Source of the DNA: Paracyclopina nana
Taxonomy: Eukaryota; Arthropoda; Copepoda; Cyclopoida; Cyclopettidae
DNA: 64,000 nucleotides
Assembly (NCBI GenBank): GCA_019096065.1
Contig: JAGUCH010000002.1
Span: 4,166,501-4,230,500, forward strand
Reading direction: 5' to 3'
How positions within the stretch are numbered: position 1 is the first letter of the stretch; every line of letters starts with the position of its first letter. Below are positions 56,670 through 64,000 of this stretch, piece after piece. The notes beneath the pieces are model-generated. The model searched no databases, was not told the origin of the DNA, and saw only the letters and a list, made by a program, of their open reading frames with translations. Position numbers and translations under genes: made by a program.

Positions 56670-58326
56670 TTACAGCGGGGATTTCTTCTTGGCATCAAAA
56701 TTCCTCTTGATCCCCTTCCAATCATCTTGGTACTTATCGTCCAATTTGCCTGATAGCTCCTCGGCCCATTTCGTTAGGGAAAGGCTGAACGAGCTTTCGA
56801 ACATGAATGACATGGTATTTTCTGCCACTCTGAAAGGACTGAGCTGCTTGGTGGACCAATCGTCGAAGCACTTAGTGTCAGGTCCATGAGGAGTCATCAT
56901 GCTATGCAAAGTGGCTCCACCTGGGGCAAAACCACCTTCCCGAGCTTCATAGCGGCCCAAAATCAAGCCCATGAACTCACTCATGCAGTTTCCTTGGAAA
57001 AAGATATTGTGAACATTGAAGTAGTACTTTTTAGATTAGGCTCACGATGATAGTAAGGTGGCCTGAAAGTTTCGTCAGCCACGCTCCATCTTGGAGGGAA
57101 AATGACAAAGTCGCAAACAGCCACTCCAGGCTTGGCTGAAGGCACTGTCAACACAGTGAAAATGCTCGGATCCATGTGGTCAAATGACACTGAATTGATG
57201 GCACAGAATTTGCTCAAATCATACTTGTACGGAGCATAATTGCCATGCCAAGCCACCACGTTGAAAGGGGTGTACTCCTGTCATTAAAGAGTTGATGCAA
57301 TATTTTTACGTGCTGTTTTAAACGCTCGCATACTTGATAAGCTTTGAAAAGCTTCCCTTGATACTTGTTGATAATTTTGAACTCCACTCCCTTGACTTCC
57401 TCATAGAAGGCCACAGGAGTTTGGAAGTCCCTTGGGTTGGCCAATCCGTTTGCCCCAATGGGGCCAAGATCAGGCAGCTTGAAATGCCCATTGTAGACTT
57501 CGCAAACGTATCCTCTGGAAGCCTCGCTCACGTTGACAGAGAATTTCATGCCCTGCTGAATGACGCAGATTTCATTGGGGGCCACTGATAGCTTGCCGAA
57601 TTCAGTCGAAATGTCGAGAATGCCTTGCTGGGGAACGATCAAAAAATCCCCATCCGAATTGTACATTGCCTGCTGAAACATGTTAGCGTTGCAAGTGTAC
57701 ACATGAATGGCCATTCCATTTCGGACCCTGGGATCCCCAGCTCCAGCCAAAGTCTTGAGGCCTTCAATCCAGGTGACCTTTTCGTCCTTTTCAGGCATGC
57801 TGAAGGGGTGCCATCTCAACTGGTTAGGATTGGGGTATTGCTCGTCCCAGTTGGACGAGACAAGTCCACAGTCCATTTTTTCAAACTTGCTATGCACCAC
57901 CGAGGGCCTGATTCGATACAACCAGCTTCTCTTGTTATCACTCCTGGCCACTAAAATTACAATTCAATATTTAGTAGTAGTTCATTAAGAACAGGAAATT
58001 AATTGGTGGGAAGCCAATAAGTGTGCTAATTGGAATTTGCCGCAATATTCAATCTAGATTTCACAATTGAGTTCAAATATGTGGCTATTTGTACCAGTAA
58101 AGGCCGTTCCAGAGAGTTGTTCAGCGTAAAGGCCATAGTTGCACTTTTGCGGGTTGTTGCGTCCCGATGGCAATGCCCCTGGGCATCTTGGATCTTCGGT
58201 GGCAAACTCATTGCCAAATCCAGTCATGTACTATTTTTAAAAATGAACAGAGTTAAAAATGTTAACATGAATTCCTATTTTTATAAATGTCACCTTGTAC
58301 TTGGGGGCAACTGCTGGGTTAGGCAT
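56670..58326 (-). CDS. HGD: Homogentisate 1,2-dioxygenase
   Basis: The ATG at 58326 starts exon 1 ([11 protein letters not shown]). Exon 2 begins [20 protein letters not shown]. Exon 3 continues [20 protein letters not shown] and includes [20 protein letters not shown]. Exon 4 begins [20 protein letters not shown]. The active-site iron ligands known from the human enzyme are all visible: His and Glu in [14 protein letters not shown] (split by an intron within the Arg codon) and His in MTPHGPD. The C terminus ([20 protein letters not shown]) ends at 56670. About 440 residues, the family norm. It opens the ring of homogentisate to maleylacetoacetate in tyrosine and phenylalanine breakdown, in the cytosol. 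Other pathway genes are not in this window. Confidence 0.97.
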
Positions 58327-58530
58327 GTTTGATGTCTACGCAACCACGACTTGTGTCAGATTGAGGATGAAGTGCAAGAATACCAGGTCTACTGGAAAGA
58401 CAAAACCAGTTTCTGGCTATACCATACTGAGGAAAAATTACCCTTAAACTAGTTACACACCGTGTCAACATGTCGGCTGATAAACCTTAAAAAACTCTAG
58501 CAGTGCGAAAAGAGGACTCTCAAATGCCCC

Positions 58531-58845
58531 TTGAATAATTATTGTTTGCATGTAGGAATTGCGGTATTTGCTTTGCTGTTAGTAATATTGCAATCTGCAG
58601 TTCTTCATGTTGGAATCCATGACCCAAACAACTCACCTAGTAGCAAGACTGGACTTTTTATCAGGCTCAATAATCAGAACACAACTGAACGAGCAACTTT
58701 TTCAAAGAATCTCGTGAGAACAATCTTAGATATATTATGCTTGGACATGCGCGACTCTCTTTATGTGGCTTTTGCCGCTACTCTTAGAGCATTTACATAC
58801 AAGAAGGCCTATTATTTAGCGTGTATTTCTCCAGCAGCTAGTTGA
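58531..58845 (+). CDS. Unassigned small frame with hydrophobic start (doubtful)
   Basis: The frame reads through GIAVFALLLVILQSAVLHVG, which looks like a signal or anchor helix, then polar sequence (IHDPNNSPSSKTGLFIRLNN), ending CISPAAS. It lacks a proper ATG at its 5' end; the only support for an upstream exon is a weak acceptor (gcatgtag) at about 58555. It ends 14 bases before the convergent stop of the Ly6-like gene. No homology is recognised. It may be chance. Confidence 0.2.
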   Translation: MNNYCLHVGIAVFALLLVILQSAVLHVGIHDPNNSPSSKTGLFIRLNNQNTTERATFSKNLVRTILDILCLDMRDSLYVAFAATLRAFTYKKAYYLACISPAAS

Positions 58846-58858
58846 ATGCATTTCAATA

Positions 58859-59470
58859 TCATTGACTCATGAACATGCTGAAAATAGTGGTGATCACAAT
58901 TATGGGAATGATAACTTGGATATGATCCCCCGAGTTCTCCATGTTATTGTTGGCATCAAAATTAACATTGCAGTTGTTCGAGTCACAATAGCACAAGGAT
59001 CCAGATGCCTGCAGAAAAGTATCTGTAGTTTTTTAAATTAATGTGTTTCCTTAAACTTGCTTACCCTATCCTCTTCAATCTTAATGCAACCCTTTGCATG
59101 AAATGGTGTCGTTGCACAGTTTTTTCGATACTCTGTATAAGTCTCATTGAACTCTAAATAAAAAGGGATTTTTTTAAATTTTGGGACTACAATGCCAGGG
59201 CAAAAATCTTACTGTAGATCTCTGTAGTGCAACTTTGCTCGAAAGCTTTGCATTTCGTTTCAACGCCAGCTTCATTTGCATCCTTGCATATGCCATCATA
59301 TCCCTCGTTGTCGAGTTTTTTTCCGCAAGCATAGCAGCTTATGTCTTCATGAGCCGTAGCTGTAAACTCATAAAACGTAAGGCAATTCGTTGCTCAGAAC
59401 TTTTATCTAAAATTGTACCTTGCAAAGCCACTGTTGAAATAATTGCAATGGCAAATATGTAGCCTTTCAT
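58859..59470 (-). CDS. Ly6/uPAR-type three-finger protein, probably GPI-anchored
   Basis: Four small exons. The ATG at 59470 gives leader MKGYIFAIAIISTVALQG. The mature domain starts TAHEDISCYACGKKLDNEGY, continues CKAFEQSCTTEIY and YRKNCATTPFHAKGCIKIEE, and closes with SLCYCDSNNCNVNF. The CYxC start, ten or so cysteines and the CxxxxCN ending fit the Ly6 fold, close to insect quiver/Ly6-like proteins. The C terminus (VIIPIIVITTIFSMFMS) is hydrophobic and ends the protein, as expected for a GPI-attachment signal. About 140 residues. Role by family: cell-surface ligand, channel modulator or junction factor; the specific partner is unknown. It lies between HGD and Vti1 on the same strand. Confidence 0.8.
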
Positions 59471-59696
59471 TTTGATGCTTTTTAGTTCAGCTTTGTAGGG
59501 CGAATGAGAAGTAAATGACGAGGAGGTTTTTTTGGAAAAATAATTTGATGAGGAAAGTGCACTATCATTTGTGGTTAACTGATAAGGTTAAAAATTGATG
59601 GCTAAATGTTTCTCGTTTATGCTACAACAAAAAAATATTTCGGTGAGTAGATGAATTACCGAACTTGATTCAGTCATCGTTCATTAATATATTTCT

Positions 59697-60648
59697 TCAG
59701 CCGTAAAAGGAAAAATACACGCTCACAAAAATGGTGACAATTATAGCTAAAACGACTAATGCAAGCACGACTTTGCTTCTCTGCACTCTCATTATCATAA
59801 CTGACAAAACTCGACTTCCAGTTCCAAGATCATCATCAGTGTCTCTTAGCTGTGAAATTGAACAAAAATGTACGGTTAGGCAGCTTCGGTATCAGAAAAC
59901 AAGATTACAAACTGACCCTATTTCTGGATCGCATCAGTACTTCTCTTTGGTTGGCCAAATCCACCAAAACTGAGGCTCCGACAGACTCGGTTTCATGCAG
60001 CAGTTCCTGGCCTTTATCCAATTTTCGGCTTGACATTTCTAATCTCTCAGTATTATCGATTAGTCTGAAAAGGTGGGTTTTTAAAAAAAAATTTCTTTCA
60101 CTGGAAGGGTAAAGCAGTCCAAGCTACCTATCTTTGGCACTGTTACGAACTTCCACTTCAAAGAGATGGGCGTCATCTTCATCATCCGCACTGAGCAGTT
60201 TTCTGCGGTCTTGATACCTTTTCACTCTCCTTTTAGTCAGATTATATTCTTGTTCTAGCCTTCTCAGTTCAGCTTTAAAGCTGCCCAAATGGTTGAGTTG
60301 TCTTTGCTTTTCATCTGGATTGGAGATTTCTCGTATTTCCAGCTCCATTTGTTCAAACTGATGGAAGATAATAATTAGATTTCTTAAAGTTACTACTTTC
60401 AAAAAGCTTTACCAATTCTGTGGCGTCTTCGAAATTCTTATCACTACGTTCAATCAAAGTTTTTGTGTCTGCAAAACGAAATGAGTAAAATAGTGGCAAA
60501 AGACAGCTTTTAGGGGGTCTAACTTACCAACTGCATCCTCTGGCAAAGTGGTTGATTTTAGGTTTTGAGATATTTTGCTGATGTTGGCAGTGATTTCGGC
60601 TGTCAGACTACCATACATTGATTGATATGACTTCAAATTTGACTCCAT
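59697..60648 (-). CDS. Vti1a: Vti1-family Qb-SNARE
   Basis: The ATG at 60648 begins MESNLKSYQSMYGSLTAEIT, the N-terminal three-helix domain of Vti1 proteins. Exons continue DTKTLIERSDKNFEDATELF, FEQMELEIREISNPDEKQRQ and RRLEQEYNLTKRRVKRYQDR. The SNARE motif runs LIDNTERLEMSSRKLDKGQE to REVLMRSRNRLRDTDDDLGT. A C-terminal anchor (VVLALVVLAIIVTIFVSVYF) is followed by SFYG and stop at 59697. LDNTERL and LRDTDDDLG correspond to human VTI1A LLDNTERL and LRETDANLG, so it is nearer VTI1A than VTI1B. About 225 residues in five exons. Role: fusion of endosome-derived and Golgi vesicles at trans-Golgi and late endosome membranes. Confidence 0.92.
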
Positions 60649-61306
60649 GGCAACCCTTTTTATTGCTGTTCTCTCGTTTTCTTTGCTAAAATGTGACAAT
60701 CTGTCAGTTCTATCTCCTTGTTATTGTGTTTTCTCATTTTTACGAGAAATGAGATCGAACAAATATGTCAAACTTTTTTAAGATTGGTGATCACCAGGTT
60801 TAATTTATCCGTTATTGTAGATTATAAATGTAAAACTGAAGCATATATTTTTTTATCTTGCTAGCCTCAATCATGACATTCACAATTGTTTCTGAGGTCA
60901 CAAGATTGAAGAATCACGAATTGATTGTGGCCTTATATTTGATTGCTCGGTTTCTAGCTACACACGTGGGCTGGCAATCTCAGTGTTCTTTGAAAGTGGC
61001 TCCAGTTTAAAAGTGGTATGCATAATCAGCAAATCAACTACGCATGGGCTAAAATTCAAAAATCAAAAATATTTTAACAAAACATTCTAATATTTTAAAA
61101 CTTGTACCTATACTAGTCAAGAAATATTTGTATTTTTCGCCATTTTCTGCCATTTCACAGGAATTGATGATGCGATGCTAGTTTTGCATCCTGTAGAATA
61201 TCTAAATTACTGCAAATTTTTCATTATGAAAATCTAGCGCTTTCATCCGGCAGAAAAGTTTCGCCACCTACTCGCACAAATACATCACGTGAAGGGAGGG
61301 AGAAAG
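60649..61306. other. Intergenic between Vti1 start and FUT8-like 3' end
   Basis: AT-rich, no gene seen. It would contain the Vti1 promoter and the FUT8-like 3' UTR. Confidence 0.45.
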
Positions 61307-63042
61307 TTACAAAAAAGTTGGATATGTGTCAGAAGATAAGTAGACTCTGGAAGTCATGGCTCTTACAAAGTGACCTTCGCTGTTTGTTCGCATGTTTTTC
61401 CCAATGTGTCTTGGCTGGGGGGAATGAGTTATTGAGACTGGTATGCGAATAAGGTCGCCCTTCACATATGTCAGCTCAGATGTATTTCTGAAGGCCGTTT
61501 GGTCAGGCCTCTTGTGGTTGGCAATGTAATTCACTTCTTGCCCATACTGAAAGAAGTAGGATATGTCCACCGATACAACGTCATACAAATCCACCACAAA
61601 GGGCCTCAGAGCGAATCGCAGCTCATAGGCCAAACGACAAATGTTCGATGAAAAGGTGCACACTAGGAAGTCTGAGTAAGCCAGAAGAAAGACGTCCTTG
61701 ATCACTGCATCTTGGCCTTTGTCGGTGTATCGGTTTTGCAGTATTGAAGACTCGGGTGTATCTTGCCTCGACAGCCATCGAATATTGGGGAATCTTAGAT
61801 TCAGTTCGGTGAGCACTTGCGGCTCATCAGTGGCTACAAAGGCGCTTTTGTTCTTGATAGGCTCTCCGATAGTGGCTTCCAAGATGTCGAAATATTCCTC
61901 GACATGCTCCACATACTTGCCCACTTCAATGGAGGGCGACTCGTGAAATTTATCTTGTCTTCGAACCTGAATTGATGGCCCTGAAGAGTGGTAGCATTCA
62001 TGTTTTTCTGCTGTGATCAAACTACTAATGCATTTACCTGGGTGATGCTTTCTGAGTTCTTCCAGTTCGCGTTGCAACCAAGGTTGTGGTCTCAGTAGAT
62101 ATTTGACAAACTGACCCACAAACCATGCGACTGGGTCTGGGCTGATCCACACAAGAGCTGCCAGTAAGTCCTTGGGCAAATACGGCAACATCGATGTATT
62201 GAACTGACCAGTGTTTGAAATTTCGCTTTTGCTGAATCGGTTCGGGCAGAATCTGACCACTTCCTCTGAATCACTCATAGTAGGCCAGTCGTAGTTTGTG
62301 GGTGGAATATTTGTTTGGTAACAAGTTTGTGATGCTGGCATGAAATGCTTGTCCAAGCCAAACATTTCATCTGATTTATCTATGATCAACACTCTTCGTG
62401 AAGCAAAGGCTGCCATGAGACAATACGCAGCATGATGTACCATGCATCCCCATCCATTTCGGTGAGCATTGAAGTAGCAAACCTGGAAATGAACCACTAC
62501 TTTTCTCAATTTGCCATCATTCGAAAAATCGTCTTACTAATTTTCTGGCCCTTGAGCAATCTTGAGGGTTTTGTGATTCATGAATTTTGCTCTGAATTAT
62601 GTTTGAAACGTGGTCGGTAATGGCCTCCCTGTAGACGTCATAGCCATCAGTTATCCGTATCATGTCATGCCGAGCCATGGTCTCCACAAATTGCTCTCGC
62701 ATCAATGCCATATCTGACGAATTTGATAGACCCATGGCTTCCATGAAATTCTTGTAGCCATTCCATTGCTCCCAGAAAAATCTGAAAGCACCAAGTTGCG
62801 GTGATGGATTTTTGCTGTTGGTTAACTTTTAAGAATCACCTTTTGGCCTCTCTCCTCGCTAGCTCGTATGGCTTGGTGTATGGAATATTTTGGGTTAACT
62901 TTTCGTATATTTCATCATTTCCCTTTCCAACGTCTGCTCGTATGAAAGAATAGTACGGTGGCTTCGTCACAAACCAGCTCACATAAAGGTGGAAAGCAAG
63001 AGCTAGGACGAAAAATGCTTTGCATTTTCCATTATTTTCCAT
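61307..63042 (-). CDS. Alpha-1,6-fucosyltransferase-like (FUT8-related) glycosyltransferase
   Basis: Three exons, ATG at 63042. The N terminus is a type II anchor (KCKAFFVLALAFHLYVSWFV), as in Golgi transferases. A stem and helical region lead to the catalytic domain: YFNAHRNGWGCMVHHAAYCL (FUT8 CGWGCQLHH), SIQVRRQDKF (GDP-fucose-binding IHVRRTDK with both Arg kept), FVATDEP, and SDFLVCTFSSNICRLAYELR. The C-terminal SH3-like region of FUT8 is recognisable in outline (YVKGDLIRI, IGKNMRTNSEGHF) but its key tryptophan is absent. About 530 residues against 575 in human FUT8. It probably fucosylates glycans in the Golgi, but divergence means the acceptor may not be core N-glycan. Tandem with the copy at 63328. 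Confidence 0.87.
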
Positions 63043-63327
63043 CTTTTTTCTGAATAACGATAGCTAACATCAGCAGATACTGTTTTGTTTCTAAACCATG
63101 ACGTCCCCTCGCTGCAGCTGTATACCGAAATTCGGCTTTAATGAAAAACTGCACGATCTATTTATAATGGGAAAAAATGATGAACTGATTCAAATTTTGC
63201 ATTTAGATAAAGTATAACCTGTCATGATAGATGCTACTCGAGAGGAGTTTGGAGAAAGCTTTTTCAATAAATTAGTATAGCTCATGTTATTTCCACGATA
63301 TTTATTTGCGTTTAAGGAAGTGTCATG
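63043..63327. other. Short spacer between tandem FUT8-like genes
   Basis: 285 bases. No frame seen. It must contain the promoter of the downstream copy and the 3' UTR of the upstream copy. Confidence 0.5.
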
Positions 63328-64000
63328 TCATTTGAGTACCTTTTCGTCGTTGGGGTCAAATTTTGAAATGAATGGGGGAAACGGGAATTTCATGGAGGTA
63401 CGATACAGCCTCTTTACTTTGGACCTCATAAAGTGGCCGGATTGACTCGTCCTGTTATTCAATCCTGTATTGTGAGGCGTTTTGCAATGCAGGAAACAAG
63501 CAGCTACATATATTACATCTCCCTTGTTAAAGGAAAGCTGATTGGAGTCTGCCTCTGCATTCGCCTGGAAGTTGCTAATGGCCAAATAGTTAATGCTGTT
63601 TCCATACTGAAAGAAATAATCCATATCCAGCGTAACAACTTCGTATAAATTAGCCACAAAGGGTCGGGAAGCCATACGAACTTCATATGCTAATCGACAA
63701 ACATTGGAGGAGAATGTGCACACTAGGAAATCTGACTGAGCCAGCTTAAAGATGTCCCTGATTATTGCATCCTGTCCTTCTTCAGTGTACCGATTTTCAA
63801 GTACTGAAGCCTGTGCTGCACTCTCGTCGCCTATCCAATTATACCGAGGATATTCTTTATTCAAGGTGACCAACACTGCTGGCTCATCAGTCGCAACAAA
63901 CACACTTCTGGATCCGTGATCCACTTTTTTCTTGGTTTCCTGGATGTCGAAATATTCCTCAACCATCTCCACATACTTATCCAGAGGAATGAATTTCGAC
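63328..64000 (-). CDS. Second FUT8-like glycosyltransferase, C-terminal part (cut by window end)
   Basis: A continuous frame from the window edge to a stop at 63328 encodes the last 220 or so residues. Conserved blocks align with the neighbouring copy: KYVEMVEEYFDIQET, VFVATDEPAVLVTLNKEYPR, ENRYTEEGQDAIIRDIFKLA, SDFLVCTFSSNVCRLAYEVR and DYFFQYGNSINYLA. The degenerate SH3-like tail (NKGDVIYVAA, NTGLNNRTSQSGHFMRSKVK) has the same missing tryptophan. About half of residues are shared with the 61307-63042 copy, so the duplication is old. The N-terminal half and active-site Arg pair lie beyond the window. Confidence 0.87.
   Translation of the reverse strand, partial: SKFIPLDKYVEMVEEYFDIQETKKKVDHGSRSVFVATDEPAVLVTLNKEYPRYNWIGDESAAQASVLENRYTEEGQDAIIRDIFKLAQSDFLVCTFSSNVCRLAYEVRMASRPFVANLYEVVTLDMDYFFQYGNSINYLAISNFQANAEADSNQLSFNKGDVIYVAACFLHCKTPHNTGLNNRTSQSGHFMRSKVKRLYRTSMKFPFPPFISKFDPNDEKVLK

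Overview
The window is nuclear DNA from a compact animal genome, most likely an arthropod and perhaps a crustacean. The reasons are intron-rich genes with mostly short GT-AG introns, a sarcomeric Zasp gene, a myosin XV, a degenerin-type channel, a Tret1-like sugar porter, a cystatin-bearing cathepsin F, secreted apple-domain proteins, and several arthropod-type TCAGT initiators a short distance upstream of start codons. Species cannot be assigned by eye. CDS coordinates below are genomic spans and include introns; exon edges were read from splice signals.

Layout. 1-1.9 kb: the 5' half of a secreted EGF/DOMON protein (minus). 3.4-13.8 kb: a Zasp/Enigma-type PDZ-ZM-4xLIM gene (minus) with a 3.4 kb first intron and a small hairpin transposon in another intron. 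14.5-18.5 kb: a DEG/ENaC channel and two tandem trypsin-fold proteases (all minus). 18.7-21.7 kb: a pancreatic-type lipase (minus) with an intronless LicD-family gene nested in one intron on the plus strand. 22.9-27.5 kb: a sugar transporter (+), a WW/RS-rich nuclear protein (-) and a HINT3-like HIT protein (+). 27.6-32.4 kb: a TGN38-like trans-Golgi protein and a six-apple/TSP1/dermatopontin secreted protein (both minus). 34.0-35.7 kb: cathepsin F (+). 36.2-39.2 kb: a secreted Pro-Tyr-Lys repeat protein (-). 39.2-43.9 kb: a gene-poor stretch with a precursor-microRNA-like hairpin and a 615 bp foldback element. 43.9-55.5 kb: a myosin XV (-) with a transposon-filled intron. 56.7-63.0 kb: homogentisate dioxygenase, a Ly6-like protein, a Vti1 SNARE and a FUT8-like transferase (all minus). 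63.3-64 kb: the 3' end of a second FUT8-like copy.

Most genes are unrelated housekeeping, muscle or digestive genes and do not form a pathway. Local clusters by duplication are the two proteases (with a lipase next door, a digestive-secretion theme) and the two FUT8-like enzymes. No single undescribed system stands out. The most unusual items are the nested LicD gene whose stop lies eight bases from a lipase exon, the apple-TSP1-dermatopontin architecture, the microRNA-like hairpin, the foldback element, and the transposon that makes up almost a whole myosin intron.
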